Positions 36,601 through 45,427 of a stretch of DNA of 64,000 bases are shown one piece after another. Under the pieces are notes generated by a model. It had not been told where the DNA came from and ran no database searches. It saw nothing but the letters and a program-made list of their open reading frames with translations. Position 1 is the first letter of the stretch, and every line of letters starts with the position of its first letter. The stretch lies in contig OY540821.1 of assembly GCA_961205875.1 (NCBI GenBank), positions 2,976,001 to 3,040,000 of the forward strand, read 5' to 3'. This DNA is from Sialis fuliginosa (taxonomy: Eukaryota; Arthropoda; Insecta; Megaloptera; Sialidae). The translations under genes and the position numbers were made by a program.

Positions 36601-37333
36601 TTTCGTAGATATCTTCGGTAACTCCTAATTTAAATGAACTGAAGTCGCCTGGGTCATAGTAACATTTAAGTTTTTCACAAACTGTCTCATTAATATTTAA
36701 ATTATTTAAAGACAGGAATTCCAAAAGATCGTTTTCAGTAGTATTTTTATTGATAACTCTGCCTATATATAACCAGAATTTTTTATTTGCACCAGAAATT
36801 TTTGTGTTTTCAATTGGATTTTTGTTGTTGCCAATTAATTGATTTCTGGGACGCCTATGCCTATTAACTAATGTAAAGCCATTCTCGTTCGCAGGTTCGG
36901 GCGTGATATTATGCTTGTTCATACTGTTTAATACTGTTGCATATGATTTCGTGATATTTCCTTCTTTCTCTTCTTTATTTTGATTTATATTTTTCTCTTT
37001 GTTTGTTTCATGGATTTGTTCGCTATTTTTGTTTATGTTTTCATCATTATCTTGTTTTTTATATTTTTGCTTGCTCTTTGATTTCGTTGAATTATTGTTA
37101 ATATTTTCTTCCTTATTTGTATTTTCTATTTCTTTATATTTTTGCACTTCATTTATCAAAACCTTGTTATGTATTTTTAATTCATTGACTTCATTTTTAA
37201 GGTTATTGATATTTGTATTGAATTCGTTTATTAGTGGCTTCAAATGATCCAAAATTGTTTTTTGAAACTCATCAGACTTTAGGAAGTCTTTAAAACAACA
37301 TATAATATCTTCAGCTGTTCTTGTTTTTGCCAT
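33614..37333 (-). CDS. LINE polyprotein: ORF1-like, AP endonuclease, reverse transcriptase
   Basis: This is a single uninterrupted frame of 1239 codons from the ATG at 37333 (MAKTRTAED). Residues 1-110 contain a coiled coil; ~110-185 is Asn/Lys-rich; ~190-270 is an RRM-like domain (FWLYIGR, then VVRRF). The AP-endonuclease domain runs about 300-530 (LHLNVQCIRNK, ICGDFNVNLL, LSDHDAIEI). Reverse transcriptase spans about 770-1050, with NYRPIALLS, LFDLSKAFD, NGVPQGSILGP and the catalytic FADD. A Cys-rich tail follows. ORF1-type and ORF2-type parts are fused in one frame. No stop or frameshift is present in 3.7 kb, unlike every other retroelement gene here, so this is the youngest insertion or a recently active copy. 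The clade is uncertain (CR1/Jockey group). Confidence 0.88.
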   Translation of the reverse strand: MAKTRTAEDIICCFKDFLKSDEFQKTILDHLKPLINEFNTNINNLKNEVNELKIHNKVLINEVQKYKEIENTNKEENINNNSTKSKSKQKYKKQDNDENINKNSEQIHETNKEKNINQNKEEKEGNITKSYATVLNSMNKHNITPEPANENGFTLVNRHRRPRNQLIGNNKNPIENTKISGANKKFWLYIGRVINKNTTENDLLEFLSLNNLNINETVCEKLKCYYDPGDFSSFKLGVTEDIYEKIHKPEFWPSGIVVRRFDLRRARKFFFRTNHNESSNDNLNLKSPQDSCNLSNIYKILHLNVQCIRNKTSEIELFLNNTRSDFVCFSEHWLCNDEIIAFSLQGYHLTTAFCRSKFIHGGVSIYCKDEYKVEQLLEVENLSIEKDIECCAVMSSDFIIICMYRSPTGDFNTFLTIFEEILILCLKYNKNIFICGDFNVNLLNTTDFKCKQLNYLLSTFDLTCTVKEATRKSAGSETLIDNIITNIKAFSIKNIVTALSDHDAIEISINNDAIKNNNNIIYKYIRSYNDENQYLFNYLLNNECWQSVFQNSDINISFKNFHDLVSYYFNIAFPKKIIKIQNKTNSVKDWITNDIIDLSIQKRNLYLLLKDFRKCNIDDTILKEKYKNLCKNITKQTQISKYNHYNNLLNNSDNKSKTVWNIINKFRNKNSTNSTLIDNMTVSEVQNTANEFNSHFVNVTSNLNLKEPDSNIKFTNINNCNSIFFYPCDEAELINICHSLKNKRSVGWDDIPTSLVKIHCQSLVTPLCYIINNCLLQGSFPDLLKLSIIKPLYKKGNKEHYENYRPIALLSIFDKLFEKVIYCRINNYINKYNFLFNNQHGFRSGHSINLAIYETINSILNAWNQKHLCILALFDLSKAFDCINLDLLCNKLHEYGIRGVSLNLIRSYLSNRKQIVQLNTTIDGVQQSIFSNSMDIANGVPQGSILGPLFFILYINDINMHINDKTVLFADDTSIVYTAIHKESLIDHMNTSITNISKWYDNNSLKLNVKKTQLIKFGNYGTNDNSITLPNHGNLELSTVVKFLGLYIDKKLAWKEHINNLIKTINKYIYLIRNLNKTIPNLILLNIYYSYVQSQLSYGIIFWGNSVNVKDVFLTQKRCIRALCNISPRTSCRPFYNKLFILTVFDIYILECAIFIKKYEYLFENNTRNHDHFTRNKHILLPPLATLNIFQKGPLSQIIKIYNHLPIHIKTLPYRQFKIQLKKYLLSKNYYSVDEYFED

Positions 37334-37477
37334 TTTCACTTATTTTCACAACTTAACACGGAGCACATCAAAACACGTCCGTTCAGTGTTTGTAGAATAC
37401 ATATATAATGTAGCGCACGAACGGACAGACAGACAGACAGAGAGACGTTGAGCTTTATATATATTAAGGAAGACAGA

Positions 37478-38378
37478 ATATATAGCAAAACCACAAAATA
37501 AATTTCAATACAATTTAATAAAGAGAATAGACAATTGCGTTAAATTAGGCAACATCAATTATATTTGCAAACTGGACAATCCTTTATATTCTATTCAAAG
37601 TAAACCGATATGTGAAACAGAGTTAATTTTCACTCATTCTTCAATACCTAAGGATTGCGATACCAGAGCCTCTAAATTTCAAAATGAAATATTTTATAGA
37701 TTAACGGATAGCAATAATTGGATTTATATTTTATCAAAACTAACAACTATTACAATAACATGTAAATATAAATCGCCAACTGATATTCGATTAAAAAAGA
37801 CTGGTATTTTATCATTGTCACCAAGATGTAAGGGATTTACAAATAATGCCATATTATCTACATTGAATACTGAATATAATAGTAATTTCATTTCTATATT
37901 GCCACAGTACGATTTAATCAATGATGATTGTTGCGTGAATATAAAACATAAGAATATTTCTGAGTTACATTTACATCACATGCACAATAATACCTTGAAC
38001 TTGGAAGATTTGCAATTAGCAAGTTACAAATTAGACTATATTAATAAATTAGCCGATAATTTGGAAGATTCTTTCACTACAAGGTTATTAAATAATAATT
38101 ATTTTAGTTATTTCATTTTAACCATAATAAAACTTATTGTATGTTATATAGTATATAAACTAATTAGACACTTAAGAAATAAATGTAAGAATAACTGTAA
38201 TAATAGAGAATGTAACAAACTTGTTAACTGTTTAACTCTTAATATTTTCAAAGCTACCAACAAAATAGAACCAACTGAGGTTCAAATAAATTTACAGGAG
38301 GGAATAGAAGAAGCTCCTAGTAATGCAAATTCTCTGCAAAGAAGCAGTAGAATCGCAAAATTAAAAGAAAATATATAA
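37478..38378 (+). pseudogene. env: env of gypsy B, 3' part
   Basis: The continuation of env after the Helitron is open from about 37482 (frame ...YIAKPQNKF...) with breaks before 37815, then open to 38378. It includes a hydrophobic anchor (about 38100-38160), a Cys/Asn-rich cytoplasmic segment and an acidic tail ending SSRIAKLKENI, similar to the gypsy A tail at 41440-41480. Confidence 0.75.
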
Positions 38379-38398
38379 TTTCACTTTTAATTTTCTCT

Positions 38399-38409
38399 AA
38401 GGGGGAAGG
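38399..38409 (+). other. Polypurine tract of gypsy B
   Basis: AAGGGGGAAGG directly precedes the 3' LTR (TGTAATG at 38410). It is the expected primer for plus-strand synthesis; gypsy A has AAGGGGGGAGG at 41928-41938 in the same position. Confidence 0.8.
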
Positions 38410-38842
38410 TGTAATGTACTTACCTCTTACCTCTATAATTTCAATTATAAGTATATATCTAATATAATGTTAACTATGTATTTACAAAAATAAGATATTT
38501 GATATTGACAAACTCAATCATCTATTTGTATAATAATAATGTTTCTCACTCGTGTATTATTTACTGTTTACAAATCCCGAGTAGCTCGTGACTACCAATG
38601 TTCAACACATGACTACTGTATGTCCGAACTTTGGCAATTGGTAACTGATAAAGAAATACATAAAGGGGACTGGTGCGAGACGACAAGAATCAATGATACC
38701 AAGGACAGTCACACCAAAACAGTCATAACACACAGTAATACACAGTAAGCCTGATAATAATATACATCCTACTGGAAAAACGGAGAAACTGTGGTTTCTA
38801 GTCACTTAAACTAAAATATACACCTTAACCACAATAAACCAA

Positions 38843-38896
38843 TGTCACTCGACACGTGTTTCGACTTCACAAGAAGTCCTCATCAGGAGCCTAACA
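38843..38896 (-). ncRNA. Hammerhead ribozyme, minus-strand Penelope copy
   Basis: On the minus strand: CTGATGA, stem II (GACTTC/GAAGTC, 4-base loop), GAAAC, stem III ACAC/GTGT with no loop, then the GTC cleavage triplet, closed by stem I (CTC/GAG, GG bulge, TGTTA/TGACA). All invariant core positions are present. A loop-less stem III suggests it works as a dimer, as described for short type-I hammerheads of Penelope-like elements. Confidence 0.85.
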
Positions 38897-38937
38897 GTTC
38901 CAGACTGATACAGTCTTGGTCAAACCTAATATTTATA

Positions 38938-40225
38938 CTAAAAGGGCTTATCCCGCTTCAATGATTCTGACCAATCGACTGCAAGGTCTAGAAGGACTGA
39001 AGCTGGGATAGGTCCGGTACCACTATTAAAAATCCTAGTCTTATCCCTCAAGATTTCTAAGCTTTCTGCTGCGTCCAATTGATTGTTATTACTGTATGCT
39101 TTAATTAGTTTTAAATTACTTATGTCTGTAGTGTGATTTAATGTAGTCATATGATGAGCTACGCTGGATTTATCAACCCGGTTGTATTTTAGGTGAGCCA
39201 TGTGCTCTTTAAATCTAATGTTTATTGATCTCCTAGTTTGTCCTATGCAACTTTTGTCGCAATTTATGTAATTAATTTTATAAATACCCGATTTTTCATT
39301 TACTTCTGTTTTATCTTTGGGGTTACCTAGGAGAGTTTTAATATTGTTATTATTAGAATAAACCAATTTAAAGTCAAATTTTTTAAACATTTTGGACAAT
39401 CCTTTAGTAGTCTGGTCAAACGGGAGTTTAATGTAATTTTTAGGTTCTTCTTTAATTTCTTTAGTTAAGGTAATGTCTTGGAGACGGTTAAGTTTACGAT
39501 GTTTTTTATTAAAAATGTTGTTTATAATTTGTTTGTTAAATCCATTAAATTCCGCGATTTCTTCGATGTATTTAAATTCTTTATTAAATCTGTCTTTTGT
39601 TAAGGGGATACTGATTAAACGATGGACCATTGTATTAAACGCCGCGATTTTATGTTGGTAATGGTGATTAGAGTCTGAAGTTATGTATCTTTTAGTGGTG
39701 GTATCTTTCCGGTAGATATCAAATTCTATTTTATTATTATTTCTTATTATTAATGTGTCAAGAAAAGCTAGTTGCCCATCTTTTTCTATTTCACATGTAA
39801 ATTTAATGCTTTTAAATTGTGTGTTTATTGTATTTAGGAAATCGTTTAAATTGTTATTTTTAGTGTCAAATAAAGCAAAAATGTCATCAACATACCTAAA
39901 CCAGGTTTTGGGAAAATATTTAGATTTATTTTTTAAATTGTATTCAAAGTTGCCCATGAATAAATTAGCCAAAAACGGCGAAAGACAGTTGCCCATAGCC
40001 GTACCTTCAGTTTGTTTATAAAATTTGTTATTAAATTGAAAATAATTTTGGTCCATGCATAGTTCCGTTAAGTTTATATGTTCATTAATTTCTGTATTAT
40101 TAAAATTATTTTTAAGTAGTAGTTCTTTTAGATATTTGAGAGTTTCATTTATTGGAACGCTGGGAAACAAAGCGGTAACATCGAAGGAGACTAGTAAATC
40201 TGAATCATTTAATTGAAGGTCTTTA
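38938..40225 (-). CDS. Penelope-like reverse transcriptase + GIY-YIG endonuclease, 5'-truncated
   Basis: The open frame runs without a stop from the inverted joint at about 40225 to the TAA before 38938. There is no native start, since the N-terminal third is missing. The RT palm motif A (SFDVTALFPSVP) lies just inside the joint, followed by the catalytic YVDD (residue ~92 of the 410-codon part). The C-terminal domain near 39150-39320 has GIYKINYINCDKSCIGQT, the GIY-YIG endonuclease signature with the CCHH-type spacing of Penelope elements. The frame is clean, so the insertion is recent relative to gypsy A. Confidence 0.85.
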
Positions 40226-40227
40226 AT

Positions 40228-41028
40228 AATAATAAAATAGAATTTGATATCTACCGGAAAGATACCACCACTAAAAGATACATAACTTCAGACTCTAATC
40301 ACCATTACCAACATAAAATCGCGGCGTTTAATACAATGGTCCATCGTTTAATCAGTATCCCCTTAACAAAAGACAGATTTAATAAAGAATTTAAATACAT
40401 CGAAGAAATCGCGGAATTTAATGGATTTAACAAACAAATTATAAACAACATTTTTAATAAAAAACATCGTAAACTTAACCGTCTCCATGACATTACCTTA
40501 ACTAAAGAAATTAAAGAAGAACCTAAAAATTACATTAAACTCCCGTTTGACCAGACTACTAAAGGATTGTCCAAAATGTTTAAAAAATTTGACTTTAAAT
40601 TGGTTTATTCTAATAATAACAATATTAAAACTCTCCTAGGTAACCCCAAAGATAAAACAGAAGTAAATGAAAAATCGGGTATTTATAAAATTAATTACAT
40701 AAATTGCGACAAAAGTTGCATAGGACAAACTAGGAGATCAATAAACATTAGATTTAAAGAGCACATGGCTCACCTAAAATACAACCGGGTTGATAAATCC
40801 AGCGTAGCTCATCATATGACTACATTAAATCACACTACAGACATAAGTAATTTAAAACTAATTAAAGCATGCAGTAATAACAATCAATTGGACGCAGCAG
40901 AAGGCTTAGAAATCTTGAGGGATAAGACTAGGATTTTTAATAGTGGTACCGGACCTATCCCAGCTTCAGTCCTTCTAGACCTTGCAGTCGATTGGTCAGA
41001 ATCATTGAAGCGGGATAAGCCCTTTTAG
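40228..41028 (+). CDS. Penelope-like C-terminal part (connector + GIY-YIG), second copy
   Basis: This is the plus-strand partner of the preceding copy. It is identical in sense apart from a few changes (Gln/His, Tyr/Cys and Ser/Gly differences), but begins only after the RT catalytic region, at NNNKIEFDIYRKD. It keeps the whole GIY-YIG domain and C-terminus. It lacks a start codon of its own and the YVDD, so it cannot reverse transcribe; it is a 5'-truncation product. Confidence 0.85.
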   Translation, partial: NNKIEFDIYRKDTTTKRYITSDSNHHYQHKIAAFNTMVHRLISIPLTKDRFNKEFKYIEEIAEFNGFNKQIINNIFNKKHRKLNRLHDITLTKEIKEEPKNYIKLPFDQTTKGLSKMFKKFDFKLVYSNNNNIKTLLGNPKDKTEVNEKSGIYKINYINCDKSCIGQTRRSINIRFKEHMAHLKYNRVDKSSVAHHMTTLNHTTDISNLKLIKACSNNNQLDAAEGLEILRDKTRIFNSGTGPIPASVLLDLAVDWSESLKRDKPF

Positions 41029-41069
41029 TATAAATATTAGGTTTGACCAAGACTGTATCAGTCTGGAAC

Positions 41070-41123
41070 TGTTAGGCTCCTGATGAGGACTTCTTGTGAA
41101 GTCGAAACACGTGTCGAGTGACA
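41070..41123 (+). ncRNA. Hammerhead ribozyme, plus-strand Penelope copy
   Basis: Same structure as the minus-strand copy: CTGATGA at 41080-41086, GAAAC at 41104-41108, cleavage expected after C41115 (GTC). Stem II is 6 bp with a 4-base loop; stem III is 4 bp without a loop; stem I has 3 bp, a GG bulge and 5 bp including one G-U pair. Confidence 0.85.
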
Positions 41124-41344
41124 TTGGTTTATTGTGGTTAAGGTGTATATTTTAGTTTAATAATATACATACTGATACACAGAAAGATACGTTGCTAAAT
41201 CCAAATTCAAGTATCTTTATATTTTAATATTAATTGTTAAAAGTATATGTAATTATAAGTTACAATAATAAATAAATATATATATCAAAATATCCAAGTG
41301 TAATAATTGTGAATACCTTCATCAACAAACGAACATTACAAGAT

Positions 41345-43214
41345 AAACGAACGAAAAAATGATGTCGCGATAGAGCTTAATGAACCGAGTGTATCAAACA
41401 TAACAGATGATTCTCATATTGAAGAACCTGTGGTTACTATTCCCTTAAGGAGAAGTCCCAGGATCGCTAAAATAAAGGAATAAATTATATATCTTTCCAA
41501 CATTATATTTAAATATATGCAAATTATTATCCGTATATCAAAACAAAATATATAAAATTTAATTTGACATTTTATATTATTATTATATAAATAATTATTA
41601 TTACCTATTGGTTAAAAAGGAAATTATCTTAATATTTATGTATTATATTCTCAATAATTAAATAAGTAAGAAATAAATTATATATAGGTATACATTTTGT
41701 AAATAAGGGATCTACATATATACACAATCCTAGTTACCGTATTCATTTAAATATATCAATAATCAATTTCACGATATGTGTAGATTCGCTATTAATTAAG
41801 AACAATTTATTGAATATTGTAAAATCGAAAATTAAAAGAATAAATTGCCAAATCATACTAACTCAATCAGATTCTAGTAGAAAGGAACATGATTACCTTT
41901 CATCATTTATTCTTTTAATTTCCCACTAAGGGGGGAGGTGTAATGAACACCCCTGTACATGATGCATACAACAGTGAGTATACATTACTCATCAATAAGG
42001 TACAGAGGTATATTTGTCAATAAACAAACTACTGACCATCGACGAGTCACGCGCTGGCCTGTGGCCGGGCGTCTTATCACTAAACCAGTATGTATACTTC
42101 CAAAAGATATACAGGGTGGGGCATTTAAAATGTTACAGTTGATTGTTTCAGAACCATCGCATATTTGAAAAAAATGTTTCAACCAAAAAATGTTTGGTTG
42201 TAAGGGGGAAATCGAATAGTAATATTTATTTGCTATTTTAACGAGGCTTTCAAGGATATTTGAAGGTCAACATCATTTTTTTAAATAGGAACCTATAGTT
42301 TTTATTTATTAATCTTATTCTACGTAAAAAAACACGAATCTTTCATTGAAAACTTTTTTTTGAACAACCCAAGCTTTCAAGATATCTAACAAAATAATTC
42401 GAGATTTTGAAATTTCAAGAATTTTTTACTCAGAAACCACAAACTTTAGAAAAAAAGTACAGGATACACAAAATATTTATTTTGGTCTAATAAAGCGTGC
42501 AGAATTATTTAAAAAAAAATTAAAAGTTTTAAAAACTTTTTCTATTTATTTTATTTTAGCAAAAACAAAAAAAAGTACGAACTGTTAAAAAAATATCTAG
42601 AATGATCCTCCAAGTTTGATTAGACCAAAATAAACAATTTTTGTATCTTGTACTTTTTTCTAAAGTTTATGGTTTCTGAGTAAAAAATTCTTGAAAATTC
42701 AAAATCTCGAATTATTTTGTTAGATACCTTGGAAAGCTTAGGTTGTTAAAAAAAAGTGTTTAATGAAAGATTCGTATTTTTTCACGTAAAATAAGATTAC
42801 TAAATAAAAACTATAATGATGTTGACCTGCAAATATCCTTGAAGGCCACGTTAAAATAGCAAATAAATATTACTATTCGATTTCCCCCTTACAACCAAAC
42901 ATTTTTTGAATGAAACATTTTTTTCAAATATGTAATGGTTCTGAGATAATCAACACTTTAAATGCCCCACCCTGTAGAAGTAGTAAAATTCATTTTTGAG
43001 GACGAAACTCTGTTCGAATATAGCTCTGGAACTGTGTAAACTAACATATATATATAATCCATTATATTGTAACTCATTGTAAAGTGTGAAGTAAAGTATT
43101 GAAATTAATAAATATATTTATAAAAGTTAGTAAGTCTTCTAATTCGCTCTCATTGAGCTGGTGTCAGATCCATCCTGATCCGAAATCAAACACAACACAC
43201 ACACGCCCATTACA
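41345..43214 (+). mobile_element. Gypsy A, 3' portion (env tail, PPT, 3' LTR)
   Basis: The last ~45 codons of env (to the stop at 41481-41483) are followed by about 440 bp noncoding, a polypurine tract AAGGGGGGAGG (41928-41938) and the 3' LTR (41939-43214), which starts TGTAATGAAC and ends CCCATTACA. It is the resumption of element A after gypsy B. Confidence 0.8.
42112..42974. mobile_element. 863-bp foldback MITE in the gypsy A 3' LTR
   Basis: TA-flanked ends CAGGGTGGGGCATTTAAA and TTTAAATGCCCCACCCTG head two ~400-bp inverted arms (e.g. GGTTGTAAGGGGGAAATCGA on both). The TA duplication and CAGGGTG termini suggest a mariner-type nonautonomous element related to the 47036-48356 palindrome. 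The LTR without it would be about 411 bp. Confidence 0.85.
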
Positions 43215-44214
43215 GAGTACTTCGTATAACATTTTGCAAACAAAGCTATTATGAGTATTTTGGCCCTGCTGAATCCAAAAATTGCTATTACCAAGCCGAA
43301 ACATTGACCGGAAATTCAATATGGCGTCCAAACAATAATTTTCTTAGTCTTGGCAGGCTTTTGAATAAAATTAACATATTTGTTTAACAACATTGTTGTA
43401 TGCTACCCTTATGTGAAATTTAAAATTTGCCTTCTTTCTCCCCAAAATACAATTTAAACCCTTTCTATGTACTAGTATCTAAAACCAACTGTTCTTATTG
43501 TATTTCTTTAACTTTAAAATAATATGTGAGGTGGAATTATGTAAAATAACAAAATTATTCGTTTTTAAGTACAAGGGTTTTTTAGGGACGCCTAAACATC
43601 CCTTATATTTTATTATATTGCATTATATTATATTATTATACATTTAATATTATTTAAATACAAAATTACACATTTAGCGATCCATCGTGTAGTTTTACTA
43701 CCCTTATATTAATTTTAATATTTGCACCTACCCCCTCTTCCAGTGAAGTCCATCAACGAAAAAAAAGTATATTGAAATAGCTTTGTTATACGAATTATTT
43801 CAAGAAACTAAATTTCATGTAGTGGCCTGGACTATATGTGTATATCACCATACGAAATGTATATACTCGTATGTCCAAGACGGTAAGATAAACGGGCAGT
43901 GGGAGACAGAAGCGTTCTTATTAAATATTTTGAGTTAATTTTATTTAAATAACTGTTTTTGTATCATTTTTATACTATGTTTATATTACATTATTTCTAT
44001 AGCATTTGTACCTACATGTTAATATTGACTTCCAATAATTTTAATTTTTTTAAGTATGTTCTACCACTTCGATTCTATTCAAACTTTGTAGGGTGTAATA
44101 CTAAAGTATGAAGATTATTTCATGAAATACTTGAAGTCGCTCAACTACAACCAAAAAAATTTTATTTTTCAAAATTTCAAAAAATTTTTTTTAGTTGATA
44201 GAGTATGCGCAGCA
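43215..44214. repeat. Loop and right arm of the foldback hosting gypsy A
   Basis: After gypsy A, 43219-43250 continues the left arm (TTCGTATAAC...AAAGCTATT). A ~510-bp loop follows, then the right arm from about 43765 to 44214, ending GATAGAGTATGCGCA. Without gypsy A the element would be about 1.4 kb. Confidence 0.75.
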
Positions 44215-45345
44215 TCTTGAAAATATTACCTGATATGCACCTTTTCAACTTCTACATTGTACCATAGTTTGAACTTAATCAAAAAAAAAAAATTCTTAAA
44301 AAAAATATTTTTGAAAAATTGAAAATAATTTTTTTTTCAAAAACTATCAACTTTTAGAGGCTAATAATTGGGCATAAGAATGCTCACATAATGAGCAACA
44401 TTTACAATAAAAATTAGCCAAATCCGTGTTGAGACCGATTTTACATTGCTACTCGGCTACAGCCTTTTGCGCCCTGGACGAATATGGTATATATTTTTTT
44501 AATGTCAAAAACATAGTATAAACAAAAGTTTAGCAATGAGTGATTTCAGGATAAATTATTTGAGAGCAAGGATTATTAGAAATAGGATAGTTCGCGTGAT
44601 TATTTTGCCGAGAGCAAATTTTGTCTGTGTATTGTAGTATAGTCCAGGTTGTGAAGGTTAAAACAGGATATTTTAAGGTACAGTTTTGCTACAGGATTTG
44701 TTACAAAATTGGTTTACAATAATATCCTAAGTTTTATCTGATTTTGGTTGTCTGCGTCATGAGTAAACCATGGTTCAGTTACAAAATTCTTCAGATTTTC
44801 TGATTTTTGTTAAATACCGGTCTAAATAAGTATTATACAAAAAAAAGTTTCAGATAAAAGTTGTTCGTTATAAAATTCCCTATAACCTCCATTTGAAAAA
44901 AAATGTATATTAAAACATAAACAAACAAATAAAATTTTCATTCGATATTTTACGAAGTAAGAGTCAAATCGAGATTAAAAAATACGCTATTTTCATTGCG
45001 TTCGATATTTTAGGGAATAACTTAGTTACATACTTTAATAAATTTATGATACTCGTACGTACAGAATATCATAAAAATTTAAAAAAAATAATAAACAGAC
45101 TTGCGTGATTTTATTGTACCAAAATATTTTTTATACGCCGCTCTCCGGCCGCCCCGGGCGATCGCCCCCTACGCCCTTATGGAAATATGTCCCTGGGTAT
45201 AGGTGCACATATTTCCGAGATTATCTTCCACGTATAATTGCTAACGACCAAACTTTCATACTAAATAAACGATACGGTTCGATTCACATAAAAAGTGTGT
45301 TATTTTTCATTTAAAATGTGTACCTACACTTGTTTTGGCTCACCT
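44215..45345 (+). other. Probable 3' remainder of the mariner relic, mostly unrecognisable
   Basis: The right terminus CACTTGTTTTGGCTCACC (near 45328-45345) pairs with the left terminus at 19777. A GC-rich patch lies near 45138-45175. I could not follow transposase C-terminal coding through it. Confidence 0.4.
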
Positions 45346-45427
45346 TTTATAACTAAAATATTAATAGAAATTAATTAATTAAAATATAGTGTAGTTTAAT
45401 GTTTTGGAATATTCAAATTATTTGATA

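Larger units (their letters stand above)
33404..37385 (-). mobile_element. Non-LTR retrotransposon (LINE) inside the Helitron
   Basis: The 5' end lies near 37385, with a very short leader before the ATG. The 3' end has an AATAAA (minus strand, near 33439) followed by a (TATC)n tail at 33406-33435, the microsatellite tail seen in CR1/Jockey-group LINEs. The body is one long open frame. The Helitron flanks are about 790 bp and 90 bp. Confidence 0.75.
32612..37477 (-). mobile_element. Helitron carrying a LINE, inserted in gypsy B env
   Basis: On the minus strand the 3' end reads GCGGGCGAAGCCGCG...CAGCTAG, a short hairpin followed by the terminal CTAG of Helitrons, next to a T in the target. The 5' end begins TCTGTCTTCCTTAATATATA and is followed by a CTGTCTGTC run, also typical. 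Removing 32612 to about 37477 restores env homology. Rep/helicase is absent, so the element is nonautonomous. The exact right base is uncertain by 1-3 bp. Confidence 0.75.
38768..41157. mobile_element. Penelope-like element, head-to-head inverted pair
   Basis: The insertion is flanked by 13-bp direct repeats TAATAATATACAT (38755-38767 and 41158-41170). It is two copies joined near 40227 in opposite directions: a longer minus-strand copy (38768-40227) and a 5'-truncated plus-strand copy (40228-41157). Their coding parts are nearly identical, and each ends outward in a hammerhead motif and GGTTAAGGTGTATATTTTAG. Inverted, truncated partners and variable-length duplications are known habits of Penelope-like elements. 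Confidence 0.9.
28460..41340 (+). mobile_element. Gypsy-type LTR retrotransposon B, inserted in gypsy A env
   Basis: The element begins TGTAATG at 28460 and ends CATTACA at 41340, flanked by perfect 4-bp repeats AGAT (28456-28459 and 41341-41344). It is itself interrupted by a Helitron (32612-37477) and a Penelope-like pair (38768-41157). Its own 5' part (gag, protease, start of RT) is deleted: the 5' LTR runs straight into mid-RT near 28985. Confidence 0.9.
38410..41340 (+). repeat. 3' LTR of gypsy B, split by the Penelope-like pair
   Basis: LTR bases 38410-38767 and 41171-41340 (about 528 bp) are separated by 38768-41157 plus one copy of the 13-bp duplication. The TATA region here reads ATACATAAAGG, weaker than in the 5' LTR. 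The end is AACGAACATTACA. Confidence 0.85.

Noticed and set aside
45105-45314. 69-codon frame in a GC-rich patch
   Set aside because: No motif; it is part of the mariner-relic remainder and resembles transposon-derived GC-rich text.
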